DNA of 64,000 bases, from the NCBI GenBank assembly GCA_023853785.1, contig JAJIRX010000924.1, forward strand, positions 1 through 64,000, given 5' to 3'. Each line of letters starts with the position of its first letter. Positions within the stretch are counted from its first letter, which is position 1. The notes beneath the pieces are model-generated. The model did no database searches. It worked only from the letters and a program-made list of their open reading frames with translations, and was not told the origin of the DNA. The DNA is from Psilocybe azurescens. Taxonomy: Eukaryota; Basidiomycota; Agaricomycetes; Agaricales; Agrocybaceae. Position numbers and translations under genes: made by a program. This document shows positions 47,992 through 57,811 of the stretch, one piece after another.

Positions 47992-49542
47992 TCAGCGAAT
48001 AGTAGGCCAGGTAACTAGCATGGATTTTCCAATGTTGTATGGAATATAAAAGAGTATGAGTGAGCTGAGAGTTAACCATATTGTGGCGTAAAGAAAGGGA
48101 TCCTTCCAAGAGTAGTCCAATATTGGCATGATGCATGTCAAAATGCTGAGCACTGATATGGACAGCGTGAAGATGATGCCTGACAAATGGTATCCCAGGT
48201 GAAAGGCCACTCGGAGGACTGGATCGTTGGAAGATTAATCACTGGGTAAAGACAATGTTAAATCAACTTACAAGACTTTATCCTCTCCCATACAACACGT
48301 ATCGCCTCCGAGGTTTCTGAAGAGATGGACAATGGGTTATCTGGCATTGAAGGAAATACGAGATGAAGTGCCCTAATTATAGGGCGGCGAATGGTACGCA
48401 ATATCCTTCGCACTACACCGGACCTGGCGGTGATATCCTTCGTTATGTGCCTCGACGCTAGAAATAGTACGCACGCGCCAAGGCCGATGAGTGCAACTAG
48501 GGACTCTTGTAGCCATAACTTAAGCAAAACTGCTTGCCATATTGCGATATGCTCTTGGAGTGTCGTTGCTTTGGCTTTGCCCTCAGGTAGAGGAGCTAAA
48601 TCTGAAACCAAAAGGAAATCGGCAGAGAACCGATACAAAATATGCGCCCAGCGTGAAGCCCATATTGACGAAATTACGATCCCTACGCTGTATAGGACCC
48701 CTCTAGCAGCTGTCAGTGGAATAAATTAGATACATATAGGTAAGATAGCCGACAGTCGAAGCCGTCACCTGATTTCAATATCTCGGATTGGTCTCCACAG
48801 AAAAGGTCGGGCAAAACTTTCGTCGAATTATACTCGTAAAGACCCAGTACATAAAGTCTATCAGACGAAGTGTTATTATTGCATATCACCATTGTAATTT
48901 CGGCATGTACAACTTACAGAGTAGTTACTGGCACAGCGAGAGCCCAGTCTGTCCAAGTGACTGCGGTCGATTGGTTGGAGTACCCGAGCATAGCTTTTGA
49001 TAACCCAAATGCGGTGACTGTACCGCTGACGAGAATTCGGTATGGAGTTAAGTCGGGACTAGCATATTTAGCGTCATCAGAAGCAGAGTCGGAGGGCAAC
49101 TCATCGGAGACATATACAGGACGGTCTATCGAGAAGAAGGCAAGGAGCTTCCAGATGAGGTCCATGCAGTCCGGCTTGAATAGCCATGATAGATACGGGG
49201 GCACCACGTCCTCTCGAGATTCATAGTCACTAAGAACGAGGAATCTATCCGCATACAATGAGTTATAAATCTATGACAGTGTCTAGCAAACGCACAACAG
49301 CGATAACAACATCCCAGCTACCCACTCCAACGTAGTGGACACTATAGCTCCTCCTTTTGAGTTACAATGGCCTTGGCGGTCCCCAGTCCAACCGTGGTAG
49401 TAAGTATAGCAAGTCGATACGGCGTTATCTTTGGATGCCAGGCCTTTCTAGTCTGATTCTCTAGCGAATCATGGTATGGTGGATACGACGGGTAGCCAGT
49501 ATGAGAGGGGTTCGATGGGTATACGACATGTCCTTCGGTCAT
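47992..49542 (-). CDS. Multi-pass membrane protein, copy 4 (full length, more diverged)
   Basis: It starts at ATG 49542 and stops at 47992. It has the same exon order as the copies at 13221 and 41578 but is more diverged (SWLFKPDCMDLIWKLLAFFS, LTPYRILV). This copy is the partner of the truncated 19001..19688 gene. Exon 1 carries the same missing base near 49360 as copy 1 (KEEL then stop), so either this is the older state with another splice choice or both are broken. Many hydrophobic spans, no signal peptide seen. It lies convergent to H8, and a related gene lies divergent from it, so each H8-type gene sits between two membrane genes. Confidence 0.55.
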
Positions 49543-49934
49543 GCGCGGTCTTTGCACCTAGTGTATGATTCGGACGCTGATACTCCCAGTCTGGCCCACA
49601 AAAGTGCTTCGGTATATGATCTGAAGAATGGGGTGTCGAATGATCTAATTGTAACAGAACAACGTATAAATGGAAGGACCACAAGCTTATGTGCGATCAT
49701 GAGCTGTCGCGCTCAAATCGGCATCTCGGCTACATTTCGACCTACGAGACATTTCAACTCAGCAAGTCTGCAACTTAGCGCGCGGTCACTGTCATTACGA
49801 CCATCCGTAAAGACTTCCGGCAAGATATATCCCAATCCTCAGTCGTCATAAATGTGAAATTGGGATTAGAGCACATTACTGAACACATGGGCCAGGGGCC
49901 GCCAACTCATGGGCCTTGGAAATATAATTATGCC

Positions 49935-50010
49935 TGAGCTAAATACACTCACGAAGGATGGGCAGTGATATCGGCTGTAACCCGGCAAGCATCGAGAGTC
50001 TTGAAAATTG
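49935..50010 (-). pseudogene. Relict first exon of an H4/H9-type gene
   Basis: On minus this stretch reads FKTLDACRVTADITAHPS followed by a GTGAGTGT donor, clearly related to the end of H9 exon 1 (LKTLDAWRVATDFTARP, donor GTAAGT). No further exons follow, so it is the remains of a thirteenth family member. Confidence 0.5.
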
Positions 50011-50390
50011 CGCCTGTCCTCGTGGCGGATGACTGACGGTCGTCTGAGTCACATGCTGTCAATCCTCACGCTCACGATCATCCAATGATTTAATTATCCA
50101 GGTTTATCCTCGACAATGAACATCGACCTCATCCATGCCTTTACGTCTCTGTCACTCAGTTTCTTGATTAACAAGCACCCCATCAGAGTTATTCTCTATT
50201 CACATCAATTCCTGAACGACATACCTTTTTCTGCTTTTCTAACGTCATCCCTCTTTTGCTTATTCAGTCTGAGTTCCGCCTCAGTCAACTTTTAACTCAC
50301 AGCCGAAGCCGGGGCTCAGCGATCAACGTTCAGCGTTACAGCAATGGAACCGGAGAATCTCGAACGCAAGTTCGCGAGTTCTCAATGCTC

Positions 50391-50684
50391 CCAGGCTGTA
50401 TCAACATAAGTTGAATAACGACTCTCTAGGCAATCTTTCAATCCAAATAGATTCGTTCAGCCGAGATTTACCCTGGTGCCTTTGTCTCCCTTCAGTGCTG
50501 CTCACAACCCGCTGTTGATCATGATCTCGTCGGTCATCATAGAACCGAACGTCCATCCAACTTCTTCTCGGGCCACATCGCCTAATAAGCTCCCTTGCAG
50601 CTGACCAGACTGTCGTGTGCGATACATCAATATTCGTACAGTTATAATGACTATACAAGCTGCGAATACATAATCCGGGAATCT
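50391..50684. repeat. Shared 3' flank of CLIM-tailed genes (copy 3)
   Basis: Nearly identical to 26040..26341 and similar to 20441..20744. It lies directly behind the H9 stop. Confidence 0.7.
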
Positions 50685-53205
50685 TTACATAATCAAACAG
50701 CAACTACTTTTCTGCTCTTTCTCTTTCTCTTTCGCCTTTGCTAACTGCCTCTCTTCTTCCCTTACTTTTTCCTCCTGCTCGTGCTTCTCTCTCTGCTCCT
50801 TCTCGACTTTCTTCCTCTCTTCCTCTCTCCTCGCGTTGGACTCTTCATTCGTTCTCTGGATCTCTTCTCTCCTTTTCCTTTCCTCCTCTTCTCTCTCTTT
50901 CACTCTCATCGCCTCCGCCTCTTCCTCCACTCTTCTGCTCTCCTCCCTCCTCTTTTCCTCTCTCCTCCTGTCCTCCTCTCTTCTCTTTCCCGCCTCTTCC
51001 TCCGCTCTCCGAATCTCCTCTCCTCTCTTTTCCTCCTCCATCTTCCTCTCCTCTTGTATTCTCCGAATTACCTCTTCTTTCCTCCTCTTCTCTCCTCTCT
51101 CCTCCTCTCTCATAGCGTCTGCCTCTTCTTCCGCTCTTTGAAGCACTTCTCTCCTCTTCCTCTCTCTTTGTCTGTCTTCTGCTTCTTCCTTCGCTCTACG
51201 GATCTCCTGGCCCCTCGCCTCCTCTCTCCTCGCCTCTTCCTCTCTTCTCGCCTCCTCTCTCCTCGTCTCTTCCTCTCTCCTCGTCTCTTCCTCTCTCCTC
51301 GTCTCTTCCTCTCTCCTCGTCTCTTCCTCTCTCCTCGCCTCTTCCTCTCTCCTCGCCTCTTCCTCTCTCCTCGCCTCTTCTCCCCTCCTCGCCTCCGCTG
51401 CTTCCTTCTCTCTCCTTGCTTCCCCTCTCCTCGCCTCCTCTCTCCTCGCCTCCTCTCTCTCCTCGCCTCCTCTCTCCTCGCCTCCTCTCTCCTCGCCTCC
51501 AGCTCCTCTTTCCTCCTCTCCTCCTTCCTCTTCTCCTCCTCCCTCCTCCGCTCCTCTTCTCTCTTATTTTCTTCTTCCCTCGCCTCCGCTGCTTCCCTCT
51601 CTCTCCTCACCTCTTCTCTCTTCGTCTCCAACTCCTCCTCCTCCTTCCTCCTCTCCTCCTTTCTCCTCTCCTCCTTTCTCCTCTCCTCCTTCCTCCTCTC
51701 CTCCTTCCTCCTTTCTTCCTCCTTCCTTGCCTCCGATGCTTCCTCCTCTCTTTTCCTCTCCTCTCTCCGCCGCTCTTCCTCTCTCTTATTTTCTTCTTCC
51801 CTCCTCGCCTCCGCTGCTTCCTTCTCTCTCATCTTTTTCTCCCCTTCCTCTCTCTTCATTTCTTCCCCTCTCTTGGCTGCCGCTGCTTCCTTCTCTCTCT
51901 TCTTGCGTTCCTTTAACTTCGCTTTCTCTTCTTGCTCTTCCTTAGCCTTTTGCCTCGCAGCTAGTCTCGTGCTTTCCTCCGCTCTTTGCCTCTCCTTCTC
52001 TTGCATAGCCGCTTCCTCGTCTTCCCCTGCTTTTGCTCTCCGTCTCTCCTCTGACCTCTGCCTTTCGACTGCTACAGCTTCCCGCATCCTTTTCTCTTCC
52101 TTTGATCGCTGTTCTTCGATGGCTTTCAACACAAGCATGGCAGTATCACGAAAACCCGAAATGCGGTGGATGTCATTCGTCGTATTCTTCCTAGAATTCC
52201 CCTGTTGCGGTGTGCCTGGTGTGCCTTTCGTGTCCATATCACGCGCAAACTTGAACACATCTGCATATTGATCCTGTCGTAACGCCATCTGGTTGCAACA
52301 AAACAGGGAAAAGAAAATCAGCTGTTGGATTGTCGGTCTTCCTTGAAAGAGGACGCCGTTTACCTCGCTTACGTAGTGCGCGCAATCGTCCTTCAGCTTT
52401 TGCCACTCCATGAGAATGGCTTTTTCTTCGTAGCTCGCCTCCGTCGCTCGCGAATACCTCCACGTTACGTTCTTGGTGAATAGCTTTCATAGCGGTCGTA
52501 TTCCACCAATTGATATACCAGTTCACCCATTCTTGAAACTCTTCGAGTAGGGCCAGATTTTTTTCAAGAACTGTCGATGATAATGTTAGTCGCTTTCAAC
52601 ATTTGTAAAGTCGACCAATTTTTGCACACCTGTGATGTCGGCTCGGGGAGTCTTCGAATTTTGCTCGTCGGAGTTGATGTCCTTGATCGTCTGTTATTCG
52701 TTAGAGAACGTTGTTGATAACGAATTTGGGGGTGCTCACTTGAATAAGTTTTTTCCGGACATCTCGTATATCGTCTAGAGCCGCCTTCGATTTCTCTCTG
52801 CCTTGACTGGCGATCACCTTCATCTGTTCAATATAAGAGTTGCGCTCGTGGTCGCTGATACTGGGAGTGATGGCGAGTGTATACGAAAAAACCACTTGAC
52901 GCGAAGTCAAACCCATCTTGCGCTGCACTCAGTCCTCCGTCGAATGCGACGACATATTGGTTGACCAGAGTACATGTTATAACAACAGAATTGGGCCTAA
53001 AAATACAGCAGTCAGTTTGACTTTTTCATGCACGATCTAAATAAACTTACAAAGGACGCGCAGTGAAGTCGGTCGCAACCCGCCAAGCGTCAAGAGTTTT
53101 GAGAAATGAATCTGTCGATTCTTGAAGCTTTAAAAAATACTGCTGATGCTTTTCGACTTGAGTAAATCCTGCTGAGGCCTCATGGGCTTGTGGATCCTCT
53201 GCCAT
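50685..53205 (-). CDS. H9: helical WW-family protein with long E/R-rich tail and CLIM CaaX end (indels)
   Basis: Paralogue of H4 with the same exons: 53051..53205 (155 nt, MAEDPQAHEAS), 52740..52996, 52630..52690, 52364..52570, 50685..52288. The first exon is intact here (broken in H4). Exon 2 has one extra T in a T-run (near 52885), exon 4 one extra T (near 52422), and the tail shifts once near 51150-51200. Conserved motifs: YINWWNT, and the tail start MALRQDQYADVFKFARDMD. About 450 residues of Glu/Arg repeats follow, ending SSCCLIM with the CaaX box CLIM. The expected product is a membrane-tethered protein with a very long rod-like helix. A shared 3' flank follows. Confidence 0.6.
50740..52010 (+). 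repeat. 1.3-kb polypyrimidine tract in the H9 tail
   Basis: Nearly uninterrupted C/T on +, including at least seven copies of CTTCCTCTCTCCTCG-type units near 51230-51370. It encodes the Glu/Arg helix on minus and is the longest such tract in the window. Confidence 0.85.
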
Positions 53206-53940
53206 TGAATATTTTCCAGGGTAAATGCAGAAAAGACAATACTCCTAGGATATGACCTGTAAGCTAGTAAGTGTAGAATCGCGGTATGAGAAGACGTTCA
53301 CAATACTGCTATTATGAAGTTTAATGGTCGTGAGGTATCGGCCAGTTGCCTCGTGTAAACCACCTTGAAGATGCGAGTGAGGCCCTGACACCCCTGATGA
53401 GTTGTTTCACACCTCGTTCTGCATCTTCTAGACAGATTCTAAGTAGACCGGATCTTCTATCTGTAAATGAAAATCCATCCCGTTACGCATATCCCTGAAA
53501 CAAGACATGTCCCTACCGACTGCATGCCGAATAGCACTGGTGGTCCGAGTCGTAGAATGGCGGTACTTGTCCGAAATGAAATCGGCGCATTTTCCTCAGT
53601 TTTTTCTAGTCACTGTACGGCCTGTACTCAAACATCCGAGCAAACACCTGATTTTGGCAGGGCGTACGACTCGGTAGCAGTCAGAAATGACGGAGTTCTT
53701 GAAAAATCAACCCAGCTAGCATCGGAGATTGAATATTGAAGTTTGTTTCTAAGTTTGTTTGTCCCTCTTAGCGTTTCCACTTTTGTCGCCGCATCTTTGC
53801 ATTTCAAGAGCAAGCTTTCTAACCTTAAAGGGCCCAAGTGTTTAACTTATTCATGTATATGAGGACTGAAAATGTTACAAAGAAATATCCTACGAACAAC
53901 AGTGTCGCAAATACAAGGTGCGTAGTCGAGCAAGAATTAT
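53206..53940. other. Intergenic region between H9 and H10
   Basis: No gene recognised. A 90-codon (+) frame at 53467..53739 has no family or splice support. It contains the H9 promoter and the H10 3' flank. Confidence 0.45.
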
Positions 53941-55201
53941 CTACTGGCATAAGCAGCGTTGCCACCATTGGCGTTCAACCGTCGGCTCGGCAGCTTCCAC
54001 AATTCCTGCCATATAGTCAGGGTCGATCTTATGAGTGAAGACGTCGCCAGAAGCTCTATCTGTGGACAAATTGGTTTCTTTTGGGTCTTCTGGAATACCT
54101 GGCTCTACTTTTTCTTCCACGCTCGGTGGCTTGACGGCAATGGTAACGTCGGATTGGAGTTCTGATATCTGCGGCCTCTCTTGGAATTCGATTCTAGGAC
54201 TACTTGATGAAAAATCACCCGACAATGTCTTCTTTCCGGAACTGGGCTCGAAAACGTCGGGATAATCGTCCTGAACTTGCTGCATCTACAAAATTGGGTC
54301 GTCAATATTTGATACACAATCGAACAAGATTTCAGACCTTGAGAGTATAATCCCTGTAACTTTCCTTCAAGCCAGTCCATTTTCGAACAGCTGCATTCAC
54401 TCCTAACTTGGTGGTCTTCTTTGCAAGACCCTGTATCTTGTTGGCTTGGTACGATTCCTCCATGCTCGTCTGGGTCCACCAGGAAATATACCACTCCATG
54501 AGACGTTCAAAGTCTCCAAGGACAGACAGATTTGTCTGTAAGACTACAGAGCCGGTATATATCACGAGTTATCACTGAAATCAATTTAAGGCTTACCTAT
54601 GTATTCATTCGCTTGACCTTCGCCTGCAGCTTCATGCGTACCAAGGTTTCCTTGATTGATACGGCCCAGTGCCTTTAAGCATGCAATGTTAGAAAATCGC
54701 ATTGTAGTCGGTGATCATGATAACCTACTTCATTTATCCCCACTCTAACACGCCGAAATCCCGCCAATGCTTTCTTTGAACGTTCTTCACCTTTCTTCGA
54801 GATCGTAACCATTCCAGCTATATACTCGTCGTACTCCGCTTGATTGACTTTTGCCCAGTCCTTTTGATCCGTTACTGTTAGGCCTTCCTCCGCGACCGTG
54901 TAACCAAATTGGGCCGAATCCAGTGCGTCGCTATATGCCACCACGTAATTTGCAACTTGGATTTGCGTTTCTCTTGCTGGTTCAGGTCTAAAGGCCGTTA
55001 CTCTTGATCAATACTCATTGCCCTTTATCTACAAACGTCGACGTACAAAGCGCTACCGACACTGATCGTACGTTCTTTCCAGTCACGGATAAGTCCCAGA
55101 AATGAACGTGTTGAGTGTTCAATGGCCTCGATGTCGGGCTTGATCTCGGTTGGTGCAACTGCTGAGGCCGTGGGTGAATCGTATTGCAAAACAGTCGACA
55201 T
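53941..55201 (-). CDS. H10: helical WW-family protein, intact, 346 aa, CaaX-like end CLCQ
   Basis: Complete model complement(join(53941..54285, 54338..54543, 54597..54672, 54729..54987, 55047..55201)). The phases are 2-0-1-0, there are no stops and all splice sites are GT-AG. Exon 1 (MSTVLQYDSP, then STRSFLGLIRDW) is the H4/H9/H6 type of N-terminus. Exon 2 has SAQFGY and FRRVR. Exon 4 has YISWWTQ and, 32 residues later, KWTGLKESYRDYT. The tail (about 115 residues) is acidic, Pro/Ser-rich and probably disordered, and ends QWWQRCLCQ. C-L-C-Q fits the CaaX pattern (Gln at X is usually farnesylated), though a Cys at the a2 place is unusual. H2 is its damaged, tail-swapped relative. Function unknown. 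Confidence 0.8.
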
Positions 55202-55636
55202 CGTTGAGAGCAGTGAGAAAGCGTCGAATGAACTGGGAGGCTCCAATTCGGAGCATCTTATTATAGAGGTCGGTGAGGATACCACATGTAGATTTTCACA
55301 TTTGTCAATGACTTACAGCTGCTGCTTCCTGGATAATTGATGCAATATAGAAACGTGCCATTTCCGTGGACTGCGCACTTTTCCACAATCGAAATATCCT
55401 ACTATGAATGGATCGTTTCGCAATCTATCAGGGTCCTCGGTACAAAGGCAAGGCATGTTATTAAAGAGAACTATGTATAGCAGCATATGAGGGTAGAAAT
55501 AGTAACGCAGACGTGTGGCAAAGGCATGTGCTTAGTAAGATCTTGATCCATAATACTGTCTACAGCACCTATTTCTTCTTGCTATGCCTATGATACATGG
55601 CCATCTGCGTCTCAGGCGCGTCGATGCGTCTATAGG
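55202..55636. other. Intergenic region between H10 and H11
   Basis: No gene seen. Related to 22617..22957 in unit 1. Just below the H11 stop (55560-55637) the sequence still resembles the H3 coding tail, with a KKK-encoding end in another frame. The H11 C-terminus was therefore probably altered by an indel. Confidence 0.5.
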
Positions 55637-56872
55637 TCATTTTCGAGGTTTGTATCCGAAGGCTTGTAGGATGTGATCTCGCTTGCCCATAGTGCTTGAT
55701 CTATTCGCCAGGCTCCTGTTGGCAAAAGCGATCGGCGCAAAAAGCATTGCGCTTGGATCAATGTACGGAAATCTCCTGTGCTCATGATCTAGATTGTTAG
55801 AAACTGTTTGGGAGTTCCGAGTGGGTGAGATGTCTTGCAAGTGTGCTGTCTTCAGCTCGGTTGGATCAGTGTACGGAGGCCCTCTTGACTCATGCTTTGA
55901 ATTATCGGAATTTGTTTGCGATGACTGGGTGGCTGTGGGGTCCTCCGCATGTGATTTCTTCAATTGCATTTCGAAGTCTGGATTGGCGTCTTGAATCAGC
56001 TGTATCTATTGGGCTCTGATGTCAGCAGAAGTTATGGATAGATAGAAAACGATAGCGAAACGAAACCTTGTAAGTATAGTCAACATACTCCTGGCGTAAT
56101 TGCTTCCACTTGTTTACAACACCCTGATTTCGAATTGTATTATACCGGACTACGACGGGATCAAGCCGCATAACCTGGGATTTGTGGCCCATATACACTG
56201 TAGTCCACCATGAAATATGCGTCGAGATGCAGGCAGAGAAGCTTTCGAGCATGGTTACACCCTCTTCCAATTCTTTCAATTGCTTTTCACCTACAATCGT
56301 GATAGTTAGCAATGCACAGCAAGTGTGAAACCGATTACAAACTAGATTTAGATGCGTTCATTGATTGTTGTTTCTGAGCGTCCCGAACAAGCTATACAAA
56401 AGAACGTCAAATGAGGGTACCAACGCAAATAAGTGTTAAACAAACCTTCCCAACTATCATTCGCACATTCCTGAATTTATCCTTGGCCTTTTCTGCGTTT
56501 TCTGCTGCCTGTTGTGCCAAACCGACTAGTTCTCGGAGATAATCTTGACGCTGTATCTCATCACTCGAATCGAGGAGGTCTGCAAAAGCTAGCACGTCTT
56601 CGCAGAAGTTGAACCCATTTTGAGCAGCCGTGACACTGAAGTCAATGGCTTGTACGTAGGAGAGAGCTTGGACCCTTATTGGCTTGAATATTGCGAGGCC
56701 GCTAGAAGATATATGAGAAAATCATGTAGACGGAGACTAGAGATATAAATGCTCACGACTGTTCCGAGAAACACCAGGGTCGCAGAAGCTTGTAGACGTG
56801 CGAGGTCAAGTCTGCCAGTTCGCGAAGATGTATGCTAGCAGGAGCATCCAGAATCACTTCTGTGGTTTCCAT
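55637..56872 (-). CDS. H11: helical WW-family protein, intact, 337 aa
   Basis: Complete model complement(join(55637..56005, 56067..56290, 56343..56391, 56446..56701, 56757..56872)); exon lengths 369, 224, 49, 256 and 116 nt from low to high coordinate, all in phase. Start METTEVILDAPAS; LLRPWCF ends exon 1; TAAQNGFNF and the helix LVGLAQQAAENAEKAKDKF in exon 2; HISWWTT then, 32 residues on, KWKQLRQEYVDYT in exon 4. The last exon has two similar Asp/Ser/Pro-rich blocks (HESRGPP / HEHRRFP) and ends GYKPRK with no CaaX box. Comparison with H3 suggests an ancestral longer end with terminal KKK. It shares the exon plan exactly with H8 and H7, so these form one subgroup. Confidence 0.8.
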
Positions 56873-57811
56873 GTATGTTTGGGAAAATGCAAAGCTATTG
56901 AAAGTCGTAGACGGTTTACGGCAATATTCACAACGATGACGGGGTATAGAGCGAGGAGTCACCAAGTGCTTAATGACGTCGTTCAATTAACAACGGTAGG
57001 AGAGGTATGGGACTTTGGCATATCCGCAGAGGACTCAGTGTAAGTTAGCGTAGACCATGCTTGAACAGCATGTAGGAGGATAACGAGGCGGCACAGTGCA
57101 GTGGGAATTAACCACTTAATGACAACGGAGAATGGCACATTACAATGTGTGTCACATACCTCATGTCAAGGGAACAATCGCCTGACCACGGCGAGGCCCC
57201 AACAAGTCCGGGTATCGGTTCCCAACACGCGTGTATATCATTTCAGCGGCACGATGACGCGCTTCCATGAACCCCATGATAAATACAGCCAGACTTCAAG
57301 ATTTTACGAATCTCTCATTGCGCATATACCATTTGATGCAATGGTGAGCGCTAAAGTCTAAAAAATTAGGACCCATGCCCGTGAGTTGTATGTACGGCTT
57401 GAAACAAGATGATGATGAATAAACTGTGAAATGAACTTCGCTGTCATTTCGGCGTTCGCTGTTCATGTAAGTAGTGGCGTCGGCAATTTCCGCTCAGTGA
57501 TTGTCAGATCATTGGCATGAGTTTCCTCTCAAGCCCCAACACATTTCAATATGGTCTTGGGCTACATACCATCCTACCTCTGTCAGCACTTTATGAATCA
57601 AACGATAACCTCATACCCGACAGACCATTGAATACGGCAGTCATGCCTCATGTACACATTTTATTAAATAGATAGTTGCAGGCTACGTACACGCACACGA
57701 TGACTCTTTAGCGCCTCAACTAGTGAAAATCCTGCATCTCTGGCCTTTCCCTTCACCTACAAACCATCAAGAATACCTTATTCGTCAAGACCAATAACCC
57801 ACCCTCCCAAT
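56873..57811. other. Upstream flank of H11 and H12 (divergent promoters)
   Basis: No gene recognised. The part 57230..57550 matches 24640..24950 and marks the right edge of the duplication. H11 and H12 are transcribed away from each other across this ~0.9 kb, so it must hold both promoters. Confidence 0.5.

Larger units (their letters stand above)
37428..57550. repeat. Segmental duplication, unit 2
   Basis: Second copy of the block at 8601..24950, in direct orientation, about 12.5 kb downstream of the end of unit 1. It begins within the coiled-coil gene. It carries the nested MITE insertion (43336..44656), retains the full second membrane gene and retains separate H9 and H10 genes that are merged in unit 1. 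Confidence 0.8.

Noticed and set aside
50781..52271. 496-codon plus-strand frame rich in Leu/Ser/Phe
   Set aside because: Same reason: shadow of the H9 tail on the opposite strand, no homology and no conserved ends.
53467..53739. 90-codon plus-strand frame between H9 and H10
   Set aside because: No family, no splice context and no copy in unit 1.
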